24,299 bases of DNA from an uncultured Eubacteriales bacterium (GCA_900554275.1 USGS01000021.1:1-24299), one strand, 5' to 3'. Shown: positions 15,355 through 22,356, counted from the first letter of the stretch. Notes: a model not told the origin generated them from the sequence alone. A program made the numbers and translations.

Positions 15355-15382
15355 TTTCAAAGGGCAGATTTTGTGATAAAAT
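15354..15382 (+). promoter_or_regulatory. Candidate promoter of the radical SAM/SPASM gene
   Basis: -35 TTTTCA (15354-15359, 4 of 6), a 17-base spacer and an extended -10 TGA-TAAAAT (15377-15382). It lies about 85 bases upstream of the coding start and just outside the hairpin. No other promoter was seen before mutY, so it may drive both genes. Confidence 0.4.
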
Positions 15383-15467
15383 ACTTTTAATAATACTTGC
15401 ATGTTTTTGAAAAAGGGACGCGGTTTTTTTGAACCGTATATAGAAAAAACCGGAAAGAGGTGGAGGA

Positions 15468-16313
15468 ATGTTCCAGCGGGCGTATGTGGAGATCACCAAC
15501 GTGTGCAACCTGCGCTGCTCCTTCTGCCCGGGAACGGCAAGGGAGAAGAAATTTCTCGATCCGGCGGAATTTCGCGTATTGGCAGAGAAGCTGCGGCCCT
15601 GGACAGACTATCTGTATCTCCATGTGATGGGAGAGCCGCTGCTGCACCCGTCGCTGGGGGAGATACTGGACGAGTGCGACAGGCTGGGCTTCCGGGTGTG
15701 CGTCACCACCAACGGGGTGCTGCTGCCGTCGCGGCTGGCGGTGCTGCGGGGGCGGCGCTGCCTGCACAAGGTCAGCGTGTCGCTCCACTCCTTCGAGGGC
15801 AACGGCGGCGACGGCGGGCTGGAGGAGTACGTCACCGGCTGCTGGGAGAGCTGCCGGGCGCTGGCGGCGGAGGGCGTGATCTGCGCCCTGCGGCTGTGGA
15901 ACGGGCACGGCGCGGATCGGCTGAACGGGCGGGTGCTGGACATACTGTCGCGGCTGGCCGGGGTGCGGGCGGAGGACCTGCCCGCCGACCGGAAGGGCAA
16001 CCGGCGGCTGGCGGAGCGGGTGTTCTTAGAGCCGGGGGAGAAATTCGACTGGCCCGGGCAGGACAGCGGCGGGCCGGAGGCCCAGTTCTGCTACGGGCTG
16101 CGGCAGCAGATCGCCGTGCTGTGCGACGGCACGGTGGTGCCCTGCTGTCTGGACGGCGAGGGGCGGCTGGCGCTGGGAAACCTGCTGGCCCAGGAGCTGG
16201 ACGGAATACTGGACAGTCCCCGGGCGCGGGCCATCCGGGAGGGCTTCGACCGGCGGCGGCCCAGCGAGGCGCTGTGCCGCCGGTGCGGGTTTGCGCGGAG
16301 GTTCAATAAATAA
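15468..16313 (+). CDS. Radical SAM/SPASM-domain protein
   Basis: A 281-residue radical SAM enzyme. The N-terminal CNLRCSFC (C13, C17, C20) is the CxxxCxxC site that binds the S-adenosylmethionine-coordinating [4Fe-4S] cluster, followed by VMGEPLLHP and TTNGVLL as in the fold. The C-terminal part has a SPASM-like Cys set (C208, C219, C226, C227, C270, C273; e.g. CDGTVVPCCLDGEG) for an auxiliary cluster. Length and motif order are typical, but the substrate is unknown; there is no adjacent peptide precursor or partner enzyme. The ATG at 15468 follows AGAGGTGGAGGA. It reads toward mutY, 115 bases on. Confidence 0.85.
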   Translation: MFQRAYVEITNVCNLRCSFCPGTAREKKFLDPAEFRVLAEKLRPWTDYLYLHVMGEPLLHPSLGEILDECDRLGFRVCVTTNGVLLPSRLAVLRGRRCLHKVSVSLHSFEGNGGDGGLEEYVTGCWESCRALAAEGVICALRLWNGHGADRLNGRVLDILSRLAGVRAEDLPADRKGNRRLAERVFLEPGEKFDWPGQDSGGPEAQFCYGLRQQIAVLCDGTVVPCCLDGEGRLALGNLLAQELDGILDSPRARAIREGFDRRRPSEALCRRCGFARRFNK

Positions 16314-16428
16314 GGGAGTGTTCCGCGCCACGGCGCGGGTCACGGCTTCCCACGCCAGTGTGAGCACTGGCGCGGGCGGACAGGAGCATGAGGGAGATGT
16401 CCACGGAGTGTGGACAGAGAGGAATGCT
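16314..16428 (+). other. Leader of mutY with two hairpins
   Basis: Two dyads lie between the radical SAM gene and mutY: CGCCAGTG-TGAG-CACTGGCG (16353-16372) and TGTCCAC-GGAGT-GTGGACA (16398-16416). The second ends 12 bases before the mutY start and could mask the ribosome site. There is no T-tract and no clear promoter, so the two genes may be cotranscribed. Confidence 0.35.
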
Positions 16429-17466
16429 ATGGCGCGGGAGACGGAACTGCTGAACCAAATAGCGTCCCCGCTGCTGGCGTGGTACGACGAGCACCGCCGG
16501 GTGCTGCCCTGGCGGGAGGAGGTGTCACCCTACCGCACCTGGGTGTCGGAGATCATGCTCCAGCAGACGCGGGTGCAGGCGGTTTTACCCTATTTTCAGC
16601 GGTTTATGGAGGCCGCGCCGGACGTGACGGCGCTGGCCACGCTGCCGGAGCAGCGGCTCATGGCGCTGTGGCAGGGGCTGGGCTATTACAGCCGCGCCCG
16701 GAATTTGCAGCGGGCGGCGGCGGTGCTGACGGAGCGATACGGCGGGGCGCTGCCGTGCAGCTACGGGGAGCTGCGGGCGCTGCCGGGCATCGGGGATTAC
16801 ACGGCGGGGGCGATACTGTCCATCGCCTACGGACAAGCCGTCCCGGCGGTGGACGGCAACGTGCTGCGTATCACATCGCGGCTCACCGGGTACGAGGGCA
16901 ATGTGCTGGACGGGGAAACCCGGAAAGCCGTCCGGGAGTGGATGGCGGAGATCATGCCCACAGATCGGCCCGGGGACTTCAACCAGGCGCTGATGGATCT
17001 GGGCGCGTCGGTGTGTCTGCCCGGCGGGCCGCTATGTGAGAGCTGCCCGCTGGCGACGCTGTGTACGGCCTGCCGGGAGGGGCGGCAGGCATCGCTGCCC
17101 GTGCGGGTGAAGAAGGCCGGGAAGCGGCAGGAGGAGCGGACGGTATTCCTGCTGGAGCGGGAGGGCCGGACGGCGCTGCGGCGGCGGCCTGACAGCGGGC
17201 TGCTGGCGGGGCTGTGGGAATACCCCAACGGATTGGGGACGCTGACGGAGACGGAGGCGGCCCGGCAGCTGGCGGAGTGGGGGCTTGTGCCGCTGGAATG
17301 GCGGGAGCGGTTTCAGGCGAAGCACGTGTTTACCCACATCGTGTGGGAAATGACGGTGTACCGGCTGGCGGTCAGCGGTGACGGCCCGGCGGGGTGGGCG
17401 TGGTACGACCCGGCGGAGCGGGGGGCGTATCCTATGCCCACGGCGTTTGGGAAGCTGGGGGAGTGA
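16429..17466 (+). CDS. mutY: Adenine DNA glycosylase MutY
   Basis: MutY removes adenine mispaired with 8-oxoguanine in base-excision repair. The 345-residue protein has catalytic E41 (EIMLQQTRV), a helix-hairpin-helix LPGIGDYTAGAI (118-129), catalytic D142 (VDGNV) and a [4Fe-4S] site with spacing C196-x6-C203-x2-C206-x5-C212. The C-terminal half is the Nudix-like domain that reads 8-oxoguanine, with the FTH motif near residue 301 (HVFTHIVWEM). I chose the ATG at 16429, seven bases after AGAGG; the longer open frame upstream runs through the hairpin leader and has no homology. Confidence 0.94.
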   Translation: MARETELLNQIASPLLAWYDEHRRVLPWREEVSPYRTWVSEIMLQQTRVQAVLPYFQRFMEAAPDVTALATLPEQRLMALWQGLGYYSRARNLQRAAAVLTERYGGALPCSYGELRALPGIGDYTAGAILSIAYGQAVPAVDGNVLRITSRLTGYEGNVLDGETRKAVREWMAEIMPTDRPGDFNQALMDLGASVCLPGGPLCESCPLATLCTACREGRQASLPVRVKKAGKRQEERTVFLLEREGRTALRRRPDSGLLAGLWEYPNGLGTLTETEAARQLAEWGLVPLEWRERFQAKHVFTHIVWEMTVYRLAVSGDGPAGWAWYDPAERGAYPMPTAFGKLGE

Positions 17467-17470
17467 CGGC

Positions 17471-17618
17471 GGCGGGATGAGGTCATCCCGCCCTGCGGAC
17501 ACATTTACCGGCGGCCCTTGTTTACCCTCTCCGTCTTCGCTGCGCTCGGCCACCTCTCCCAAAGGGAGAGGCAAGGGGTGCGGTGGGTGAAACGGCGGGC
17601 GGGGTAGAACCCCGCCCC
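17471..17618. repeat. Cluster of three GC-rich hairpin repeats between mutY and tdk
   Basis: Three perfect hairpins sit in about 150 bases: GGCGGGATG-AGGT-CATCCCGCC (17471-17492), CCTCTCCC-AAA-GGGAGAGG (17553-17571) and GGGCGGGGT-AGA-ACCCCGCCC (17597-17617). From memory, hairpins of these types recur between genes in Oscillospiraceae. None has a T-tract, so they are better read as dispersed repeat units than terminators, though the first could slow polymerase after mutY. No promoter for tdk was confidently identified here. Confidence 0.55.
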
Positions 17619-17677
17619 TACGAAAAAGACAGCAACAACGATATTTACACATTTCACATACACAAAGGAGAAACAGG

Positions 17678-18265
17678 ATGGCACAGTTGTATTTCAAGTA
17701 TGGCGCGATGGGGTCCAGCAAATCCGCCAACGCGCTGATGGCGCGGTTCAACTACGAGGAGCGGGGGCAGGAGACGCTGCTGGTCAAGCCACGGTTGGAC
17801 AGCCGGGACGGCGACCACATGGTGTACTCCCGCATCGGCCTGCAGCACCCCTGCGTCTACTTCGACGAGATGCGGGCTATGGCGGACAGAGAATTGCAGC
17901 GCTACGCCTGCATCATCATCGACGAGGCCCAGTTTCTGACCAAGGAGGAGGTGTACTATCTGGTACACCTGGTGGACGACTGCAATATCCCCGTCATCTG
18001 CTACGGCCTGCGGGCGGATTTCAAGGGCGACCTGTTCCCCGGCAGCTATCACCTGCTGGTGCTGGCGGACAAGCTGGAGGAGGTCAAGACCATCTGCTGG
18101 TGCGGCAAGAAGGCGGCATTCAACGCCCGGTTCGATGAGAACGGACGGGTGGTGAAGGAGGGCGCACAGGTGGTGCTGGGCGCTAACGACAAGTATATCG
18201 GCCTGTGCCGCCGCCACTGGATGGCCGGCGACCTGGGGCCGGACTTCGACATCCACAAAACATGA
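17678..18265 (+). CDS. tdk: Thymidine kinase
   Basis: Phosphorylates thymidine to dTMP in the pyrimidine salvage pathway. The 195-residue type II kinase has the P-loop GAMGSSKS (9-16), the catalytic Glu in IIIDEAQFL (E83), the lasso region VVLGANDKYIGLCRRHW, and a structural zinc site C140, C142, C177, H180 as in E. coli Tdk. The ATG at 17678 lies eight bases after AAAGGAG. Its stop overlaps the start of the following radical SAM gene (ATGA), so the two are translationally coupled. Confidence 0.94.
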   Translation: MAQLYFKYGAMGSSKSANALMARFNYEERGQETLLVKPRLDSRDGDHMVYSRIGLQHPCVYFDEMRAMADRELQRYACIIIDEAQFLTKEEVYYLVHLVDDCNIPVICYGLRADFKGDLFPGSYHLLVLADKLEEVKTICWCGKKAAFNARFDENGRVVKEGAQVVLGANDKYIGLCRRHWMAGDLGPDFDIHKT

Positions 18266-19131
18266 TCTGCACGCTGTGTCCCCGCCGCTGCGGGGCGGAA
18301 CGGACGGCGGAGGCAGGCGGCGGCTTCTGCCGTATGCCCGCGGGGCTGCGGGTGGCCCGGGCCATGCTGCACCGCTGGGAAGAGCCGCCCATCTCCGGGC
18401 GAAACGGCGCGGGGACGGTGTTTTTCTCCGGCTGCACCCTGGGGTGCGTGTACTGCCAGAACGGGGACATCTCCGCCGGGGGCTTTGGGAAGGACATCTC
18501 CACGGCCCGGCTGCGGGAGATCTTTGAGGAGCTGATTGGCCAGGGGGCGCACAACATCGAGCTGGTGACGCCCACCCATTTCCTGCCGTGGATACTGCCG
18601 GCGCTGACGCCCCGGCTGCCTGTGCCGGTGGTGTATAACTGCGGCGGGTACGAGCGGGTGGAGACGCTGCGGACGCTGGAGGGACTGGTGGACGTGTATC
18701 TGCCGGACCTGAAGTACGCCGACGGAACGCTGGCAGCGGCGCTGTCCGGTGCGGCGGACTACTTCCCTGTGGCCTGCCAGGCGATCCGGGAGATGTTCCG
18801 GCAGGTCGGGCCTTACGTGCTGGAGGACGGGCTTTTGAAGCGGGGCGTGGTCATCCGCCATCTGGTGCTGCCGGGGTACTTGGACAACACCCGGCAGGTG
18901 CTGGACTGGATCGCGGAGACGTTCGCGCCGGGGGACGTGCTGGTGTCGCTGATGAGTCAGTACACGCCCACAAATAACATGACCGGACGGATGGCCCGCC
19001 GGGTGACGGCGGCGGAGTACCGGGCCGCGGCGGCGTATATGCGGAACTGCGGCATCACGGATGGCTTCGTGCAGGAGCGGACATCGGCGGAGGAGGCCTA
19101 TACGCCGGCGTTCGACGGCGAGGGGGTGTAG
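18262..19131 (+). CDS. PflX-like radical SAM Fe-S protein (COG1313 type)
   Basis: A 289-residue radical SAM protein related to pyruvate formate-lyase activating enzymes, of the uncharacterised PflX group. The SAM-cluster motif is FFSGCTLGCVYCQN (C58, C62, C65). The N-terminus carries a second Cys group (C3, C6, C10, C23 in MICTLCPRRCG...GFC) that could bind another cluster or metal, a feature of this subgroup. THFLPWILPAL and YNCGGYERVETLRTLEGLVDVYLPDLKY fit as well. The start at 18262 overlaps the tdk stop; no strong ribosome site precedes it. No glycyl radical enzyme is adjacent, so the target is unknown. Confidence 0.85.
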   Translation: MICTLCPRRCGAERTAEAGGGFCRMPAGLRVARAMLHRWEEPPISGRNGAGTVFFSGCTLGCVYCQNGDISAGGFGKDISTARLREIFEELIGQGAHNIELVTPTHFLPWILPALTPRLPVPVVYNCGGYERVETLRTLEGLVDVYLPDLKYADGTLAAALSGAADYFPVACQAIREMFRQVGPYVLEDGLLKRGVVIRHLVLPGYLDNTRQVLDWIAETFAPGDVLVSLMSQYTPTNNMTGRMARRVTAAEYRAAAAYMRNCGITDGFVQERTSAEEAYTPAFDGEGV

Positions 19132-19138
19132 GCGGCGG

Positions 19139-19258
19139 CTCTTTTCCGCCAATACGTCGTTGCAGCGCCTCGACATACACAAAGTATGCCGTCAGCGCCG
19201 CGCCTCGTCTTGACGAAAAATAGCGCGCCGCCGAAGGCGGCGGGGCGATGAGGTCATT
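19139..19258. repeat. Candidate dispersed intergenic repeat
   Basis: The sequence after the PflX-like gene contains an imperfect stem (GCGC...CATAC, ACAAA, GTATG...GCGC; 19165-19198) and a perfect hairpin CGCCGCC-GAA-GGCGGCG (19226-19242). It ends in GATGAGGTCAT, the same 11-mer as in the first hairpin after mutY (17476-17486). It holds no gene. Its repeat nature is inferred from this shared end and its structure; copy number cannot be checked here. Confidence 0.4.
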
Positions 19259-19290
19259 TAGGTTGTTTGGTACATTTGGCATAACAAAAG

Positions 19291-19321
19291 CGGCTTGTTT
19301 CTCTGAAATAGGCCGTTTTTT
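19291..19321 (+). terminator. Intrinsic terminator after the tdk-PflX operon
   Basis: CGGC...TTTC-TCT-GAAA...GCCG (19291-19315) forms a two-part stem followed directly by six T residues (19316-19321). It ends the tdk and PflX-like transcript before the next gene. Confidence 0.65.
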
Positions 19322-19440
19322 CGCATAAATAGCGCACTTTTTTGGTAAGTTGGGGTTGCATTCCCGCGGCGGATGTGGTAGGGTAATAGCAGAACAGAAA
19401 GCGCCCTCTGGGGCAGCGTGAAAAAACAGGAGGTACGTCC
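19322..19440 (+). promoter_or_regulatory. Upstream region of the 156-residue protein
   Basis: This gap should hold the promoter of the next gene. The best match is weak: TTGCAT (19356-19361), 17 bases, then TAGGGT (19379-19384). A GGAGG lies seven bases before the ATG at 19441. A non-sigma-A promoter is possible. Confidence 0.25.
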
Positions 19441-19911
19441 ATGAAGTATCCTAAGACCGGCAGCGAGGTTTACGTGAGCCTGAACCTGTCCAACACCATG
19501 CTCACCGGCATCGGCAAGGGCACGATCACCCGGGAGGAGGTCTCCGCCAGCTATCTCAAGCGGCTGTTCGCCGAGCACGGCGTCATCGTCTCCGCCAAGC
19601 CGGAGCAGCGCCGCCTGCTGGAGATCGTCAACGAGCGCTATGACCTAGAGCTGGAGATCCCTGAGACGCTGAAGCTGTTCCAGCTGACAGAGGAGCACCG
19701 CCGTCTGGTGGTCATCAGCGTTACCGGCCTGCGCCGCAAGAACGGCTCGCTGCTGCCGGAGTATACCGAGGAGGAATTCGACGAGGCCACGTTCAACTTC
19801 GTGAAATACTATGTCCAGGGCGTACATTACGACACGCTGGTGGAGGAGAACAAGAAGCTGAAGTTTGAGCTGGAGCAGGAGCTGGAGTGGCATCACCGCA
19901 CCGACAACTGA
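19441..19911 (+). CDS. Conserved-looking soluble protein of unknown function
   Basis: I do not recognise this 156-residue protein. It has no signal peptide or membrane helix and is acidic in its C-terminal half. Residues 1-110 look like a mixed alpha/beta globular domain (GSEVYVSLNLSNTML, RRLVVISVTGLRRKNG), and about 133-150 (LVEENKKLKFELEQELEW) is a strongly heptad-like coiled coil, suggesting oligomerisation. It has its own ribosome site (GGAGG, seven bases before ATG), an upstream terminator and a downstream terminator, so it is a single-gene transcript. Confidence 0.8.
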   Translation: MKYPKTGSEVYVSLNLSNTMLTGIGKGTITREEVSASYLKRLFAEHGVIVSAKPEQRRLLEIVNERYDLELEIPETLKLFQLTEEHRRLVVISVTGLRRKNGSLLPEYTEEEFDEATFNFVKYYVQGVHYDTLVEENKKLKFELEQELEWHHRTDN

Positions 19912-19915
19912 GAGG

Positions 19916-19960
19916 CATATAAAAAGCAGGCACCCTTCCGGGGTGCCTGCTTTTTATATG
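19916..19960. terminator. Bidirectional terminator between the 156-residue gene and spoIIID
   Basis: A perfect 20-pair stem (CATATAAAAAGCAGGCACCC, loop TTCCG, then its complement ending in TTTTTATATG). A-rich and T-rich flanks serve both convergent genes. It overlaps the last codons and stop of spoIIID. Confidence 0.88.
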
Positions 19961-20202
19961 CCCTTGTACTTGCGGCGGGTGGCCAGGCCGCCCCGGATGT
20001 GGCGCTGGGACTTATTCTCGTCCAGAATGGCCTTTGCCTGGAGGTAGAGCGCGCGGTCGCACAGCGGCAGACGCTCCGACAGGTCCTTGTGTACCGTGGA
20101 TTTGCTCAGGCCGAAATGCTTGGCGGCGGCGCGGACGGTGGTCCGGTTCTCTATGACGTAAAGGGCCAGGTCTTTGGCCCGGGTTTCCAGATCGTCTTTG
20201 AT
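19954..20202 (-). CDS. spoIIID: Sporulation transcriptional regulator SpoIIID, apparent ATC start
   Basis: SpoIIID is a small mother-cell DNA-binding protein that switches gene expression between sigma-E and sigma-K during sporulation. The frame encodes 82 residues. It has the family's helix-turn-helix (TTVRAAAKHFGLSKSTVHKD, 21-40), then SERLP and the C-terminal KSQRHIRGGLATRRKYK, which match SpoIIID closely. There is no ATG, GTG or TTG in frame from the upstream TAA to the stop. An ATC (20200-20202) stands where Met is expected (xKDDLETRAKDL), nine bases after GGGAG. It is either a rare non-canonical start, a lost start codon, or a base error. An ATG at 20218 is in another frame with no ribosome site. 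Confidence 0.85.
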   Translation of the reverse strand: MKDDLETRAKDLALYVIENRTTVRAAAKHFGLSKSTVHKDLSERLPLCDRALYLQAKAILDENKSQRHIRGGLATRRKYKGI

Positions 20203-20233
20203 AGCACACCACTCCCATGCTGTTACTGGCCTA

Positions 20234-20262
20234 TTTATATGGCCGGGGCATGGGGATTATGA
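20234..20262 (-). promoter_or_regulatory. Candidate sigma-E promoter of spoIIID
   Basis: On the minus strand, TCATAAT (20256-20262) matches the sigma-E -35 (KMATATT) at 6 of 7, and after exactly 14 bases CATATAAA (20234-20241) matches the -10 (CATACAHT) at 6 of 8. spoIIID is a known sigma-E target in B. subtilis. The site begins just past the dapF stop, so spoIIID can be switched on independently of dapF. Confidence 0.55.
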
Positions 20263-20265
20263 CCG

Positions 20266-21105
20266 TTACAGCAGGGCTTCGTCGGTGATCTCACCCTTGC
20301 AGACGATATTGGTCGGGCCGGTGAGGAACAGGTCGGACACGCTGCCGTCCGGGCGGCGATCCACGTCGATGGTCAGCGTGCCGCCGGCCATGTCCACCCG
20401 CACGTTATGGCCGGACACACGGCCCAGCAGCGTCAGCACCGTGACCACAGAGCCGGTGCCTGTGCCGCAGGCGTAGGTGAAGTCCTCCACGCCCCGCTCG
20501 TAGGTGCGCTCGTAAAGGTGGTCCGGGCCGATGATCTCGTAAAAATTGACGTTCGCGCCCTTGGGGAAGTCCTTATAGTGCCGCAGCCGGCGGCCCAGCC
20601 GGAACAGCGCCTGGGTGTCGCAGTCCTGCAGGCCCTGCATGGGAACGACGGCGTGGGGGATGCCGGGGTCGCCCAGCTCCACATAGGCGCAGTCGTACAC
20701 CGCGCCGTCCACCTCCGCCGTGCCGTCCAGACGCAGATGGCAGGGGTCGTTGAGCCGCACCCGGTACTGGCGGCGGTCTATGCGCCAGCCAGTGACCAGG
20801 CCTGCTGTGGTCTCCACCCGCAGGATCGGACCGGCCAGACCGTTTTCATAGCCGTAGCGGCAGATGCACCGCGCGCCGTTGCCGCACATCTCGCCCATAG
20901 AGCCGTCGGAGTTGAAAAACAGCATCCTGTAGTCGCCGCCGCAGGTGGGGCGCTTCACCACCATCAGGCCGTCCGCTCCGATGGAGAGATGGCGCTCACA
21001 CAGCGTCCGGGCCAGGTCCGGCCACTTGTCTGCGGGGACAGCGTCCTGCCGGTCGTCGATGACGATGAAGTCGTTGCCTGCGCCGTTCATTTTCCAAAAT
21101 TCCAT
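20266..21105 (-). CDS. dapF: Diaminopimelate epimerase
   Basis: Converts LL-diaminopimelate to meso-diaminopimelate for lysine and peptidoglycan synthesis, without cofactor. The 279-residue protein has the two catalytic cysteines, C74 in GEMCGNGARC and C213 in YACGTGTGS, and the MNGAGNDFIVID N-terminus, with two matching half-domains. The ATG at 21105 lies nine bases after AAGGAG; a longer frame from 21159 adds residues without homology. It follows the LysR gene by 19 bases in the same direction, so the two may be cotranscribed. Confidence 0.95.
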   Translation of the reverse strand: MEFWKMNGAGNDFIVIDDRQDAVPADKWPDLARTLCERHLSIGADGLMVVKRPTCGGDYRMLFFNSDGSMGEMCGNGARCICRYGYENGLAGPILRVETTAGLVTGWRIDRRQYRVRLNDPCHLRLDGTAEVDGAVYDCAYVELGDPGIPHAVVPMQGLQDCDTQALFRLGRRLRHYKDFPKGANVNFYEIIGPDHLYERTYERGVEDFTYACGTGTGSVVTVLTLLGRVSGHNVRVDMAGGTLTIDVDRRPDGSVSDLFLTGPTNIVCKGEITDEALL

Positions 21106-21124
21106 AACAGGTGTCTCCTTTCTG

Positions 21125-22021
21125 TCAGAACAGGGTGATGCCGTCCACGGCGGCCACATGGCGGCGCATATCCTCCAGCAGCAGCTCCGCCGAGGCGGTC
21201 AGGCCGCGGCCCTTGGGGGTGACGAGGTAGAAGGTGCGCTCCGCCGGGGGATGGGCCAGGCGCAGCACACGGACGTGGGAAAACAGGCGCAGGTACAGCT
21301 CCGCCGCGCCGGCGGGGATGATGCTCCAGCGCCTGCCGCAGGCGGGCAGCGTCTCCGCCAGCTGGGGCGTGTCGGTGTAGAGCAGGGGGCGGGTGTTGAT
21401 CCCGAACCAGTAGTCGTGCCACTGGGAGATCTCCGGCTGGCCGTAGATGAGGATCTCGTCCTCCGGGTGGAGGGCGGTGGCCTCCACCGGCTCGGTGAGG
21501 GCGATGTCCTCCGGCACCACCAGGAAGAAGGCTTCCCGGAACAGGGGCTGGATCTCGATTTGCAGGTCGTAGTGCAATCCGCCGTCCACAATGGCCATGT
21601 CCGCATCGCCCCGGGCCACGGCGGACACCGCCTCGAAGGTTCGCATGGACTCCACCCACAGGGACACCGGCAGCGCACGCTCCAAAAACCGCTGGTACAC
21701 CGGCGGCAGGATGTACTGGTTGGCGGTGTAGGCGGCGATGACGTGGAGGAACTCCCGCTTCTCCCCGGCGGCGAAGGCCTGGGTCTCCGACAGCAGGTTC
21801 TGCCACCGGCGGGCCAGGGACAGGAAGTGCTGGCCCGCGTCGGTGAGGGTGATGCGGCGCTGGCCCTTGCCCCGGTGGAACAGCGGCGCGCCCACCTCGT
21901 CCTCCAGCGTTCGCAGCCGGGCGGACAGAGAGGGCTGGGTGATGAACAGCGCGTCCGCCGCCGCCGTCATCGTGCCGTTGTCCAGTATGGCGAAAAAGGT
22001 TTCAATGTCCTGATCGGTCAT
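21125..22021 (-). CDS. LysR-family transcriptional regulator
   Basis: A 298-residue LysR-type regulator. The N-terminal winged helix (about 1-65) has the family pattern (FFAILDNGTMTAAADALFITQPSLSARLRTLEDEVGAPLFHR), followed by a linker helix and a periplasmic-binding-protein-like effector domain. The effector is unknown. The ATG at 22021 lies eight bases after AGGAG. It is divergent from a small membrane protein gene and upstream of dapF, so either could be a target. A T-N11-A LysR-type site overlaps its own promoter region. Confidence 0.9.
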   Translation of the reverse strand: MTDQDIETFFAILDNGTMTAAADALFITQPSLSARLRTLEDEVGAPLFHRGKGQRRITLTDAGQHFLSLARRWQNLLSETQAFAAGEKREFLHVIAAYTANQYILPPVYQRFLERALPVSLWVESMRTFEAVSAVARGDADMAIVDGGLHYDLQIEIQPLFREAFFLVVPEDIALTEPVEATALHPEDEILIYGQPEISQWHDYWFGINTRPLLYTDTPQLAETLPACGRRWSIIPAGAAELYLRLFSHVRVLRLAHPPAERTFYLVTPKGRGLTASAELLLEDMRRHVAAVDGITLF

Positions 22022-22037
22022 GGGAGCATCTCCTATT

Positions 22038-22052
22038 ATAGTAATTGTCTAT
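22038..22052. promoter_or_regulatory. Candidate LysR-type operator
   Basis: ATAG-TAATTGT-CTAT is a dyad containing the T-N11-A core (T22039, A22051) typical of LysR-type regulator sites. It lies 17 bases upstream of the LysR gene and overlaps a TATAAT on its strand (22035-22040), consistent with autoregulation. Binding is inferred. Confidence 0.4.
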
Positions 22053-22074
22053 ATATTAGCAGAGAATAATCAAT

Positions 22075-22103
22075 TTTACAAGTATATTCTTTTGTGCTAT
22101 GAT
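22075..22103 (+). promoter_or_regulatory. Promoter of the small membrane protein, overlapping the LysR promoter
   Basis: -35 TTTACA (22075-22080, 5 of 6), 17 bases, then an extended -10 TGC-TATGAT (22098-22103, 5 of 6). On the opposite strand TTGTAA, 17 bases and TGC-TAATAT could drive the LysR gene, so the divergent -35 regions overlap. Confidence 0.6.
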
Positions 22104-22134
22104 GCGGACACAAACAAGAAAGGAGTTGTTCCCT

Positions 22135-22314
22135 ATGACAAACACGAAGAAGAATACCGGATACCTGATCGCAGCCCTGGTGGTCACGGCAATCAGCGTC
22201 TATACCATGGTCAGCCTGCTGACGGGGAACATCACCCCGGTGGTCCGTGTCACGACCATGCTCTGCCCCGTGTGGTTCTTTGCCGATCTGGCGCTGTGGT
22301 GCACCATACTGTAA
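22135..22314 (+). CDS. Small two-helix membrane protein of unknown function
   Basis: A 59-residue protein with a short basic N-terminus (MTNTKKNTG) and two hydrophobic helices (YLIAALVVTAISVYTMVSLL; TTMLCPVWFFADLALWC). No family is recognised. I chose the ATG at 22135, nine bases after AAAGGAG; an ATG at 22099 would add 12 polar residues but falls within the promoter -10. It is divergent from the LysR regulator and has its own promoter and terminator, the usual layout for a regulator and its target. Confidence 0.65.
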   Translation: MTNTKKNTGYLIAALVVTAISVYTMVSLLTGNITPVVRVTTMLCPVWFFADLALWCTIL

Positions 22315-22356
22315 CATCCTGATTATTTCTTCTCCCTTTTTTCTCTCTTAACAGGC

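Noticed and set aside
15251..15508. Longer version of the transglutaminase-like lipoprotein
   Set aside because: The extension reads through the hairpin and promoter and would bury the lipoprotein signal peptide.
16291..16428. Longer MutY N-terminus
   Set aside because: The extension covers hairpins and has no glycosylase homology; the ATG at 16429 has a ribosome site and matches the family start.
20012..20218. Minus-strand frame from the ATG at 20218
   Set aside because: It is out of frame with the SpoIIID homology, has no ribosome site, and its Arg/Pro-rich product looks like a shadow.
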